Source of the DNA: Rhinopomastus cyanomelas
Lineage: Eukaryota > Chordata > Aves > Bucerotiformes > Rhinopomastidae
Direction of reading: 5' to 3'
Assembly (NCBI GenBank): GCA_013400115.1
Contig: VXBP01008535.1
Coordinates: 1-64,000 of the forward strand
DNA: 64,000 bases
Shown here: piece by piece, positions 54,275-64,000 of the stretch
How the letters are laid out: each line of letters starts with the position of its first letter
How positions within the stretch are numbered: the first letter of the stretch is position 1
Notes under the pieces: generated by a model
What the model was told of the DNA's origin: nothing
Database searches by the model: none
What the model saw: the letters and a program-made list of their open reading frames with translations, nothing else
Position numbers and translations under genes: made by a program

Positions 54275-56643
54275 CTGCTGGCCAAGAGCAAGTGACAGCT
54301 TGAAAGAAATTTTCCATCAGGTGCTTGTTGACCAGATGGACAGATCAGGACGGGTCAGAAACCTTTACTGGTGGCTGTAGCAAAGATCTAAAGTGAAGAA
54401 TTACACTCAAACCAAAAGTGAGTTGTGACACCACGAATCACAACTTTGTGCAGGAGATGTCCAAGAGCAATATTTGAAGCAATAGAGCAAAATCCATCCC
54501 CAGACCATGTGTGAAACACAGGCAAAGCTGCTGGAGATGCTGCCCTGGTCACACACCAGGCTCTAGAGTCCTGCAGATGTTCAGTCAGTGACACCAGAGC
54601 TTAGATGCCAAAAGAGCCAAGTTTGCAATTATATTATTTGCATTTCTATCATCTTTTTCCTTTTTTTTTTTTTACACATAGAAAGAAATGTTTAAAATAA
54701 TTTGAGAAAAGATTGATTTTTAAAAGTGCCTTGAACTAAGAAGCCATTAAGTTGCCATGTAGATGGAAAACTCTATAATGACACGCTACATCGACAGGAT
54801 TAAGTTGTTAAAACGGAGAACGAAGGGAAGGTGGTTCTGAAGGCAAAATACGGGGCTATTTCCAGAACATTTCAAACAAAGGGCTGGTAAGATGAGTTGT
54901 CAAACATTTCTGAGATCAAAAGAGAGAAACCTACCTCCTGGAGCATTTAAAAAAAAAATTAAAAGAAACATTTCTGCTGGTAGAAAAGAAAGGTAGAAGA
55001 CACCAGGAATGAACATTTTCCTGACTCAAGAAAACACTGACAGCCAGCAGATTTAAAGCTAGAAGAGGCCATGGGAGATTCACAGCAGCAGATATGCAGA
55101 AAGCCACTAGAGCTGTGAACCCCCCCTCAAATCCTACAGAAAAGGGGAAAATGAACAGATAGTGAGGAGATTGGATGACCAGGAGCAAGCGATGCACACA
55201 GCTCGCTGTAGGGAAACTCAGATGACACCTTTGTTCCATGGGACAGCGAAGTCCTGGTGGGGAAAGGATGAGGGTCACTGCAGGCAGCTGTCAAGGCACA
55301 GACATGGTCACTGCTTTGATGCTCTCTCAACTTTTAGTATAAAGTGGTGAAGAGTTAATATATTGTGAGAAGAGCATCAAATGCTCCCTGGCAGGTCAGC
55401 TCTGGAGAGCTCAGAGAGCTTCTCGCCACGTTACCTCCATTACCAGGCCACCAGGGCTGCTCTGTGCAAGCAATCACCTCCTGGCCATTTCAAAGGGCCA
55501 TTTGGCAATTTCATCAGAGCCCATCACGACAAAACGAATTGAGGAGTCGGGCTACAACTGTTACAGAGAGCAGCTGTGTTTTGAAAAAGCCCTTCTTCAT
55601 CTCATTGTCAGCCTAACCCTGTTTAACACTCTGGTACTAGCCGTGCTGAAAGATATATCGAGTCAAGCGGCGTCTTTTGGGTTGGTTTGCTAAAGGGACT
55701 GAATATTGTCATCAACAGCAGTTGCAGGCCAGGCTTGGAATCCTGCTAGCTCAGAGAAGACTCCATGTGTGAAGCCCATGCAAGATCAAGCACAGCCATC
55801 GTTGCTACAAACCCACTTACAACAAGCACTTTATGCTTCAGAAGTAAGTTGATAGCTGCAAGAGGAACAAAGGAGTGTGAATGTTATTGTGCAGCTGAAC
55901 AGAGGCTCGGTGTTGCTTTGTGCATTACCTGGGCTGCACGTGTGGGCTGGTTAGACTGGGAGGGCTACAGAGACAACTCACAGACTTACAGCTCCTGTGC
56001 TGCCATAAGGCTACAGTAAAGACATCAAAACCAGTGACTTCTAAAAAAGAAAAGCCAACAAAACATGAATTCTGTGAGCCCTATGAAAGCTGAAGCAGCA
56101 CACACAACAACTGGAAGAAATAAGGTGTTGGCAGCTCCAGGCTGTAAAACATGACAGACAACCTGTGCTTAGCACTTGATGGATCTCCAAGTGCTTTGCC
56201 ATGATCTTGTGACACCGCGAGTTACAGTCACCGCCGTGACATTTTGAGAGCTGTTGCTTCTAAAACCAAATCGGCAAAGAAAGGAGAAATAAATCATTAA
56301 GAAAGGAATTTGAGTTTTAACTGGTTCTGTAGGTGGCCATACTGGAGTGTTGCAAAGAGCATCTTCCTCCCCTGAGGAGATACCACAGATAGGAGCATAG
56401 ATTTCAAATCTTTCTAACCAACTCTCCCCTCCAAAAAAAAAAAAACCCAGCAAAAAAATCTACCAAAACCCCACAACTGGCATCTCCAGAGAGAGAGGAC
56501 CAAGTCTCATCAAGATATTCTGAGATTACCAGCAGGTTACTACTAGTTTTGTAATAGTAACTACAAAATAATCCAAATTACAACAGATTTGGGGCCAACT
56601 AGTGATTGTTCACCAAGATTTATGAGGCAACCTGATTATTCCC
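54275..56643. other. 2.4 kb single-copy block
   Basis: No CR1. A run of T (CTTTTTTTTTTTTTTAC) at 54660-54674 and A-runs at 54953 and 56435. The open frames at 54931-55330 (minus) and 55765-56019 (plus) have no recognisable domain. Confidence 0.45.
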
Positions 56644-56976
56644 ACAGAATCACAGAACATTAAGGGTTGGAAGATCTCAAAAGATCATCCACTCCAACCC
56701 CCCTGCCACAGCAGCATCACCTAGACCAAGTCACACAGGAACATATCCAGGTGGGTTTTAAACATCTCCAGAGCAGGAGACTCTACAACCTCCCTGAGCA
56801 ACCCCTTCAAGCACTCGGTCACCCTCACCGGGAAGAGTTTCCTCCTCATATTGATGTGGAACCTCCTGTGTTCCAGCTGACACCCATTTCCCCTTGTCCT
56901 ATCACTAGATGACACTGAGAGGAGCCTGGCTCCATCCTCCTCACACCCACCCTTCACGTATTTATCAACATTAAAG
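56644..56976 (-). mobile_element. CR1 ORF2 end to tail, group Y
   Basis: Antisense: CACAGAATCACAGAACATTA, CCTGCCACAGCAGCATCACC, CCTCACCGGGAAGAGTTTCC, GATGACACTGAGAGGAGCCT. The minus frame 56957-56721 reads DRTRGNGCQLEHRRFHINM and VVESPALEMFKTHLDMFLC. Little decayed; 5' truncated near 56976. Confidence 0.95.
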
Positions 56977-57112
56977 CAGTCAGGTAGGTTTTTACTTCAA
57001 ACAAACTTTATGAGGTAGCAGAGAGTCAAAAGAGAGCCCTGACGAGGGATCAGGAAAGCAAAGCATGGGAAGCATTGAGTGTCTAAATTATGATCCCATA
57101 ACACACACTGCA
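56977..57112. other. single-copy spacer between two CR1 copies
   Basis: Nothing recognised. Confidence 0.5.
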
Positions 57113-57186
57113 ATCATAGAATCATTAGGGATTGGAAGGGACCTCGAAGATCATCTAGTCCAACCCCCCTGCCACAGCAGGATAAG
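57113..57186 (-). mobile_element. short CR1 tail, group Y, at an older CR1 3' end
   Basis: AATCATAGAATCATTAGGGA, GGAAGGGACCTCGAAGATCA, CCTGCCACAGCAGGATAAG. Antisense and 5' truncated, followed at once by an older antisense CR1. Confidence 0.92.
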
Positions 57187-57188
57187 TT

Positions 57189-57345
57189 GTAGAATCAGAA
57201 TCACTCAGGGTTGGAAGGGACCACCTGATCATCCAGATCCAACTCCCCCACCATGGGCAGGGACTCTCCACCCTAGAGCAGAGGCCCATCCAGCCTGGCC
57301 TTAAACACCTCCAGGGATGGGGCCCCAACCACCTCCCTAAGCAAT
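57189..57345 (-). mobile_element. old CR1 3' end, group C
   Basis: AGAATCAGAATCACTCAGGG, GGAAGGGACCACCTGATCAT, CACCATGGGCAGGGACTCTC, CTTAAACACCTCCAGGGATG. Antisense. Confidence 0.9.
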
Positions 57346-57817
57346 AAAGACCTGTAGAACACGTTAGATGAGTATTAAGGGTAAATATCATCATTAGCTT
57401 CCAGGGAACAGCTGACTGGCTTTGGGAGGTCTCAGAGAACACAAACCCACTCGGGTCTGCGCTGCACAAGCGGCAGAAAAGCATCTGCATGCGAAACGCT
57501 CTTGGTGCTGATGGTACCACAATCAGCAGCTGCATGGGCTGATCCGACGAGTGTTTTAATTTCATTTTATGCCTCCAAAAATATTATCTATTAGTTAATA
57601 GAGTTTTCTAAGAGACACCTGTGTGACAAATGCCTTGTTTTGTACCAGTCTACCATTCATTTTGAAATGTTGAGTTTCTTTTCAACCCAATCTCCACTCA
57701 GGTCCTTTTACAGGTTTTTTTTCCTTCCTTCACTGCATAATTGATGCCATCGTGTGGTGGAAAAAACAGTCTCCTGGAGGCTTCATTTCCATTTAACAGC
57801 CTAAATAAGCCTCTCTT
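57346..57817. other. single-copy sequence
   Basis: Nothing recognised. AT-rich from about 57560 to 57730. Confidence 0.45.
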
Positions 57818-58222
57818 AGGTGGACAGGCTGAGAGAGTCGGGGTTGTTCAGTCTGAAGAGGAGAAGGCTCCACAGAGACCTTATACTGACCTTCCAATCC
57901 TTCAAAGAGACCTGTCAGAAGGCAGGGGGGGGCTGTTCACAAGGACAGGGAGTGATAGGATGAGGGGTCATGGTTTGAAGCTGGAAAAGGGCAGATTGAG
58001 GTCAGACATCAGGAAAAAGTTCTTCAACTTGAGGATGTGGGACCCCTGGAACAGGCTGCCCAGAGAGATGGCAGAGACCCCATCCCTGGAGCAATTCAAG
58101 GTCAGGCTGGATGGGGCTCTGGGCAATCTGGTCTAGTTAGAGTTGGCCCCGGTTGTTGTAGGGAGGTTGGACTAGATGACCCATGGAGGTCCCTTCCAAC
58201 CCAACACACACAACATTCTATA
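57818..58222 (+). mobile_element. CR1 ORF2 C-terminus to tail, group G
   Basis: Sense: TAGGTGGACAGGCTGAGAGA, GTTGTTCAGTCTGAAGAGGA, ACCTGTCAGAAGGCAGGGG, CCCCATCCCTGGAGCAATTC, GTTGTTGTAGGGAGGTTGGA. The end is altered to CCAACACACACAACATTCTA. An open frame over 57741-58136 contains RMRGHGLKLEKGRLRSDIRK and is CR1, not a host gene. Confidence 0.94.
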
Positions 58223-58535
58223 ACCCTTGACTAACCCATTGCTACAAGAACAGTGACAGAACTCGGAGCCTACATCGTTCCTCCACACTCCCAGCCTTCG
58301 AGACTGCTTTTCTGTTTAACTCTAACTGGTGATTCCAGCACTGGAGCAGGAGCCAGGACACAGCTGGGCACTTGCTTCTTTAACTTTGTCTTTTTGATTG
58401 GAAAGTTACCAAAGAAGGGCTTGAGAAAGCATCATCTATTGACCTCAAAGATTTTCCTCCAGTCTTCAGAAATCCTCTGGATTTACCTCTCACCCACCAT
58501 GAGGTACATTGCATTGTCCCAGTACAAGTCAAAGG
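58223..58535. other. single-copy sequence
   Basis: Nothing recognised. Confidence 0.45.
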
Positions 58536-58748
58536 ACCACCAACCAGCCTGTCCTGAAACACCTCCAGGGATGGGGACTCCCCCACCGCCCTGAGCAGTC
58601 CATTCCAGGCTCTGATCAACCTTTCCATGAGGAAGGGCTTCCAAACATCCAACCTAACCCTTTCCTGGCAGCCTCAGGCCCTGTCTGTCCTCTCATCCTG
58701 TCACTAGTTGCCTGGGAGAAGAGCCCAGCCCTCACCTGTCTCCAGACT
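58536..58748 (-). mobile_element. old CR1 3' portion lacking its tail
   Basis: CACCAACCAGCCTGTCCTGA, CACCTCCAGGGATGGGGACT, GAGCAGTCCATTCCAGGCTC, CTCATCCTGTCACTAGTTGC. Antisense, distinct subfamily, both ends missing. Confidence 0.85.
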
Positions 58749-60169
58749 GGAGTCCCCATCAGTGAGGAAACCTCTCTGGTTTAATTGAAATCACAGGTAG
58801 CTACCAACCAGGAGCTCCTGCCTGGGCTCTCTGTCACAACTGCTGTACCTTGTGTTGGGATAGAGACAACCAACACAAACCTTCTGCCTTGGTAAGACCT
58901 CTACTTCCCTTGAGGGTCTCCAGCACAGTTTTTTCCTGTGTGGAAGAACTACCAGGTTTTTCTTCTACAAAAACCCCAGCTAACTCATTCTACCTGCTTT
59001 AGGAAAGCTAGGGAGTGGAGGGAACCTCTTGATAGTTTCCTTTACCCTAATTTGCTGTTGCTTTATTAAGTATTGGAGTTTATGTAAAGGTAAACAAGGG
59101 TATCACACAGATCTTAATCTTACAGTTGAATCACTGGATGATCAGGCTCCGGGCAGAACTCTTGTTCAGTTACACCTTCATTATCAGCACATCCATTAAT
59201 TTAGTCCCTTCCAATCCCTAATGATTCTTTGCACTAAAGCATCATCACCTGGTTCAAGGTAACATCTAACAACGTTCAGAACGCTGGCAAGCTTTCCCAT
59301 TCTCTGCCAGAGAGTTGGAAGAAGCAAAATTACACCGTGGGGATCAAGGAATTGGGGGGTTTTCTTCCTTTAAATCTTTGATGCTTTCAGGTAACAGTTA
59401 ATTTTAAAATATTAGTACTTATTTATTTTTAATGTCACTGACTATGGTGAATGGCCTTGAAGTGGACCCAGGGCATGGCTGGGTGCTCATCTTCCTCCTG
59501 CCTACATGGCTGGAGAAGCTGGAATCAGGAGAGGGCCCTCGGGATAAGAATGTTTCTCACTGTCAGCAGCTGAGTTGGCTAATTCTCCTATCAGCCAGGG
59601 CTTTGTAAGCAAACTTGTCTTCTTTCATTCTACAGTTGCTCTTGGCAGTGCCCAGCTCTGCCAGGTCATGCACAGCTCCTCTGTGCTCCAATACTGTTAT
59701 CGCTGTTTGACACAAACCCCTCTGGAAGGGGACCAAGAGATCAGTCGGTCACACAGCAGGGGTGCAAAGAATGGAAACCAACCATCAAGGTTAGGAGCTC
59801 CAGACCAACCCTCTAGGTGACACAGGAGTGAATTCAAACACAGCAAAGTCATGGCAAGGCTGGCGTTGCCTTCCCAAGGCTCCCAGAGCAAGTTCATCCA
59901 ACTAGTCATCATTATAGCTCTAAGAGAAGAAAATGGGGTGTCACACCATTTGTCTTGAAAACACTCAATAGCACCTGCTTGCAGGTTCTGACAAGACTCC
60001 CCCACCCTCCCATAACAAGAGTAAACCTCTTCCTGATGCTAAATATGTCCTTCTGTAATTACAGGGTAGCTACATAAAAATTAATCATCCAAACCTACTT
60101 CTGTATCAGCATATTCAAACTTTCATAGAGCAACGTCAGGACACAAAGGTTCTACAGGAACACAACATC
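58749..60169. other. single-copy sequence with a CR1 tail scrap at 59202-59230
   Basis: TAGTCCCTTCCAATCCCTAA then TGATTCTTT near 59202-59230 is a 30-base sense group Y tail. AT-rich around 59390-59440 (TTTTAAAATATTAGTACTTA). No exon recognised. Confidence 0.45.
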
Positions 60170-60462
60170 ACAGGCTGGTTTAGATTGGAAGGGACCTCAG
60201 AGATCATCCAGACCAACCCCTTGCCATGGGCAGACACCTCTCACCACACCAGGTTGCCCAGAGCCCCATCCAGCCTGGTCTTGAACACTTGCAGGGGTGG
60301 AGCAACCACAACCTCCCTGGGCAATGGTTCCAGCACCTCAGCACCCTCACAGGAGGAATTTCTTCCCAAAACCTAATCTAAATCCACCCCCTTCTACCTT
60401 AAAGCCATTTCTCCTCAGACTATCACTACAAACTGTTGTAAAAAGCCCTTCCCCAGCTCTCT
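60170..60462 (-). mobile_element. CR1 ORF2 end to 3' end, group C
   Basis: Antisense: CAGGCTGGTTTAGATTGGAA, CCTTGCCATGGGCAGACACC, TTGCAGGGGTGGAGCAACCA, GTAAAAAGCCCTTCCCCAGC. Relative of 48995-49312. Confidence 0.93.
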
Positions 60463-61111
60463 CACAGGCCAGTTATCAAACCAGTTTAAGACATTATGGA
60501 GCATTTCTGTTCTCTTTGACCACCGAGGAGAACAAGTGTAGAGTTTATACAATATCTGCACCTAATCCAGCTGGAGGCATCACAACCAGTTCAGGTCCTG
60601 AGCAGAGGGAGGCTTTTTCCTACATCACTAAATTAAATCCCCTGTTATAAACACAGCGTCGTAGCTTTTGGCAACACACAGAGAGAGATTGATGCAGTGC
60701 TTGGAGGTGAGAAGTGATGCAGCTGACCTGCCAAGCAAGTACAACTCGAGAAACGTTCCCTTGACACACTGAATGTACCTGGTAAAAGGAAGGAATTAAG
60801 TAAATAGCCATGCAAATACGTGGGGGTCAATTTAATGGAGGCCCTAGCATTTGTAGAGCTCATGCTCTGCACATCTCGTGTTCTTTAAAGCACCAGACAG
60901 CTTTATCCAACAAGACAAACACAACCTGCAGGAGGGGAGCAGGTAAAGGATTGCTATGGCCTCTCTTCCACAGTTGAAGCACAGAGACAGGATGAAAAGT
61001 GGAGATTTAGAGTTATTCTTTTACTATGGTTGTAATTAATTAGCTATATTGAGAAACACAGTTGTTATACTAAGTATGTTATACTAAATAATATTTGTTG
61101 GACCTGTTTTC
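60463..61111. other. single-copy sequence
   Basis: Nothing recognised. AT-rich around 61010-61100. Confidence 0.45.
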
Positions 61112-61262
61112 ACAGGACATCAGGGATTAGAAGGGACCTTGAAAGATGATCCAGTCCAATCCCCCAACACAGCAGGTGGATCAAGTCACACAGGAACATG
61201 TCCAGGTGGGTTTTAAATGTCTCCAGAACAGGAGACTCCACAACCCACCCAGGCAGTCTGTT
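61112..61262 (-). mobile_element. CR1 3' end, group Y
   Basis: TCACAGGACATCAGGGATTA, GAAAGATGATCCAGTCCAAT, CACACAGGAACATGTCCAGG, then CACCCAGGCAGTCTGTTTTA. Antisense and 5' truncated. Confidence 0.92.
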
Positions 61263-61439
61263 TTAGAGAAGGAAGATGATTCAAGTGATCTTTACTCCTG
61301 CAGAAGTCAGATCCCATCACAGAAAGCAGAGGTCCAGGGATGCCTCAGCAGCACTGGGGCTGTAGTGGTTTTCCTCCACATCCTTTTGGAAAGTCAGCCC
61401 CAGGCATTTGCTGGGCTACAGAACCACAGAATCACTTTC

Positions 61440-61720
61440 ATGAACATACAGAATCAGTAAGGTTGAAAGAGACCTACAAGATCATCAGCTCCATCAACCC
61501 AATCCCACTCTGTTCACTAAATCCTGTCCCCTAGTGCCACATCCACTCATTTTTTTTAACACCTCCAGTGACAGCAACTCCATTCCCTCCCTGAGCTGCC
61601 TGTTCCACTCTTTGACCACTCTGGCAGTAAATGAATTTGTCCTGATGTCCAATCTAAGCGTCCCCTGGTGCAACTTGGGGCCATTTCTTCTTGTTCTATC
61701 GTTGCTGATTTGGGAGCAGT
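61440..61720 (-). mobile_element. old CR1 ORF2 end to 3' end
   Basis: ACATACAGAATCAGTAAGGT, GAGACCTACAAGATCATCAG, CCCTGAGCTGCCTGTTCCAC, GAATTTGTCCTGATGTCCAA, TTCTTGTTCTATCGTTGCTG. Antisense. Confidence 0.88.
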
Positions 61721-61721
61721 T

Positions 61722-61790
61722 TCACAGAGACCTTTAAGGTCAGTCAAGTCCAAGGATAAATCCAGCATTGCCAGGTCACCACTAAACCAT
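61722..61790 (-). mobile_element. old CR1 3' end
   Basis: TCACAGAGACCTTTAAGGTC and CAGCATTGCCAGGTCACCAC match the tail type of 5009 and 24659. Antisense, abutting the previous copy. Confidence 0.65.
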
Positions 61791-62302
61791 GGGAATGTCT
61801 CTTCTTTTAAATAAACACCTACCCCTAACTTCTCAGCTCTTTACAAATTCGCAGCCACACGGAGCTCGTGAAGCCTCCTGCTCTCTTTGCGCTGTTTTAA
61901 TCTGGGCTTTGGACCAGCTCTTAATGACACTTGTGAGTGGCTGATGGCAGACTGGCACCGCTACAGCAGGGATGAGAACAGGAGTTTGGCTACAGAGTTC
62001 ATGTGAGCAGGATCATGCCCAACAAATTAAATTAAATGAAGTTATATTGCAGCCAGTGACCACTTAGGGACCATTAAAGCATCAGTTAATTAAAGCTGGA
62101 ATTACCAAAGGTTATGAGACAAACTGTCATCTGTTACTCAGTCAAAAGCTGAAACAGAAATGCCTTGAGCAGTTGAGGGGGTGTTTTAAGATGATCAGAA
62201 CACAGAGGAAGTTTTGTTCTGCTCACGTTGACTCACTTGTGTAAAGCTGCTCAACTTCCATGGAATTAAAAAAGGGCTGCAAAAAGTTAGCAGGTCCCTC
62301 AC
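61791..62302. other. single-copy sequence
   Basis: Nothing recognised. TTAATTAAAG near 62086 within an AT-rich patch. Confidence 0.45.
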
Positions 62303-62657
62303 GAAACTGAGACTGAGGGGTGACCCCACACATGTTGATAAATACGTAAAGGATGGGTGTCAGGAGGATGGAGCCAGGCTCTGCTCAGTGTCTTCTAATG
62401 ACAGGACAAGGGGCAATGGGTGTGAGCTGGAACAGAGGAGGTTCCACATCAATATGAGAAGGAACTTCTTTCCAGTGAGGGTGACAGAGACCTGGAAGGG
62501 GCTGCCCAGGAGGGTTGTGGAGTCTCCTTCACTGGAGGCATTTAAAACCCACCTGGATGTGTTCCTGTGCAACTGGGTCTGAGTGATCCTGCTGTGGTGG
62601 GAAGATTGGACTGGATGATCTTTCAAGGTCCCTTCCAATCCCTAATATTCTGTGTGA
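62303..62657 (+). mobile_element. CR1 ORF2 end to tail, group Y
   Basis: Sense. The open frame 62388-62582 reads SNDRTRGNGCELEQRRFHI, NFFPVRVTETWKGLPRRVV and ESPSLEAFKTHLDVFLCNW, followed by the 3' UTR (GGAAGATTGGACTGGATGAT) and the tail CTAATATTCTGTG. One of the least decayed copies. Confidence 0.96.
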
Positions 62658-63576
62658 AGAAGCCACATGGACACCAGGTTCCACTCCATATAACCCCCTC
62701 CATAAATCATTAGATTTGAGGAAGCAGTTGCATCTTCACAAGGTTAAAATATCAAGGGGGAAAAAAACAGGTAATTGAAAAGGCTCTGTTAGTCCTGAAA
62801 CTACACAATGGTAAGATTTATCAAATATCTTGATTCTACCTGTTGCTTTTACATTTCCTGGAGATCAAACGCAGACAATATCCCATTAAAAGCAAGAGAT
62901 CGACTGAAGGAGAAAAGTTCTTTTCAAGGTTGAGCAAAATTAAGAGGAATCAGTCCCCAATTTGTTCCGATGGCAATTATTCAACAAGTCAACTGCCAAA
63001 AAATGAAAGATAAGGATTTCAGAACCAAAGAGCTGCTGCTTCAGAGGCGCATCAAGGGCCGGTGGGGTATGCGTGTCTCATCGCACACAGCTTTTCAGAA
63101 AAACTAATTAAAAACACGACACGGTGTCAAGCTTTTGTCTAAGTCTAAACCTCATCTCCATAAACTAATAGAAGCTCTTCTGGTTCATCAGCAAGGCAGC
63201 GACAGCACAGGCGATCGGTCCCTGCCCGGGCAATGCCTGCTGCTGGGTCATTAGCATCTTGGCTTTTCTATCCGAACATCCTGGGCTCTATTTTTTGAGT
63301 TTTAAAAAACATCAAACAGACCCTAAAACTCGGCCTCGAGGCAGGAGGCAGGTTAAAACAAATTAAGGGCTCTAATTTCAACCAAGGGTCATTAATTGCC
63401 CTGCCACCACCGGTACTTGCTCGACAAAAATCATACTCCATTGGCCTCTAGAAATTTCTAGATGTTACTCGCAGAGCTGAGCAGCTGGTAGGTAACATCA
63501 CAGACTCCAGATTTACATCCTGTTTCTGTTAGATTTGAATCCTAGAACTCAGCAGATGAAAGCTTCCATCTCATTC
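62658..63576. other. single-copy sequence with AT-rich patches
   Basis: 63090-63480 contains ACTAATTA, TCATTAATTGCC and similar words in otherwise unique sequence. It could be a conserved non-coding element; I cannot test it here. Confidence 0.35.
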
Positions 63577-63838
63577 ACAGAATCACAGAACATTAGGGAT
63601 CGGAAGGGACCTCGAAAGATCATCCAGTCCAAACCCCCTGATACAGCAGGATCACCTAGACCAAGTCACATAGGAACGTGTCCAGGCAGGTTTTAAACAT
63701 CTCCAGAGAAGTAGATTCCATAACCTCCCTGGGCAGCTCCTTCCAGTGCTCCGTCACCCTCACTGGGAAGTTCTTTCTCACATTGATGTGGAACCTCCTC
63801 TGTTCCAGAGAAGGAGATGCCACAACCCCCCTGGGCTC
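63577..63838 (-). mobile_element. CR1 3' end, group Y, rearranged
   Basis: Antisense: TCACAGAATCACAGAACATT, CCTGATACAGCAGGATCACC, CTCCAGAGAAGTAGATTCCA, CACTGGGAAGTTCTTTCTCA, CTCCTCTGTTCCAG. At 63809 the sequence jumps back: AGAAGGAGATGCCACAACCC repeats the block at 63705. Confidence 0.94.
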
Positions 63839-64000
63839 AGCCTTGTAGCCAAGGTGCTTGATGAGTCTCTCCACACCCTCAGCTGCTGGCCAACACCAGT
63901 GAGGCCAGGTAGCCAGACAGAGGGATTTATACCTGAAACACTAGCAAGACATCACCACCAGGACTTGATGTTTCAGCAACCCCTTCCTGAAACCTCCCCA
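63839..64000. other. single-copy sequence at the window end
   Basis: Nothing recognised. Confidence 0.5.

Noticed and set aside
1..64000. Bacterial features (operons, CRISPR arrays, insertion sequences, riboswitches)
   Set aside because: CR1 LINEs throughout, vertebrate-like composition and lack of dense coding rule out a prokaryotic source.

Overview
The window looks like nuclear DNA from a bird. I see no host protein-coding gene, rRNA, tRNA or CRISPR array that I can support. The only recognisable coding sequence belongs to CR1 (chicken repeat 1) non-LTR retrotransposons. I can place about 60 CR1 pieces on both strands. Adding my own intervals gives roughly 16 kb, about a quarter of the window. 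Nearly all pieces are cut at the 5' end and keep only the end of ORF2, the 3' UTR and the ATTCTATG-type tail. Such density is known for woodpeckers and relatives (Piciformes) and for some hornbill/hoopoe lineages, so one of these is my best guess. That is inference from repeat load, not proof.

Layout. From 1 to 21 kb, CR1 is dense and includes several copies inserted into one another (9.8-10.0, 11.2-11.9, 16.1-16.7 kb) and one copy folded back on itself (3.3-3.5 kb). The copy at 8.7-9.3 kb retains the start of the reverse transcriptase domain, but an N at 9061 replaces the catalytic part. From 21 to 39.4 kb CR1 is sparser, with three blocks of about 3.5-3.9 kb in which I see none (21.15-24.65, 26.3-29.9 and 35.5-39.4 kb). 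These hold AT-rich single-copy sequence with homeodomain-like TAATTA words. From 39.4 to 64 kb CR1 is dense again.

The most unusual object is at 44.79-47.32 kb. It is a degenerate tandem array of 10-bp (CTCTATGACA-like) and 18-bp (CTCTGGGATTCTATGACA-like) units. It starts in inverted orientation, carries an embedded CR1 3' end at 46114-46147, and is interrupted by a 600-bp piece of CR1 ORF2 (the linker between endonuclease and reverse transcriptase). The 18-bp unit equals the 10-bp unit plus the CR1 terminal octamer ATTCTATG. I infer that the array grew out of a CR1 tail.

There is no operon or pathway to describe. The CR1 pieces are dead copies: no complete endonuclease, no complete reverse transcriptase and no uninterrupted ORF2. 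The subfamily labels used below (Y for the apparently youngest, P, G, V, C and F) are my own groupings by tail and body sequence, not database names. The window is best read as an intergenic or intronic stretch that lineage-specific CR1 activity has remodelled heavily.
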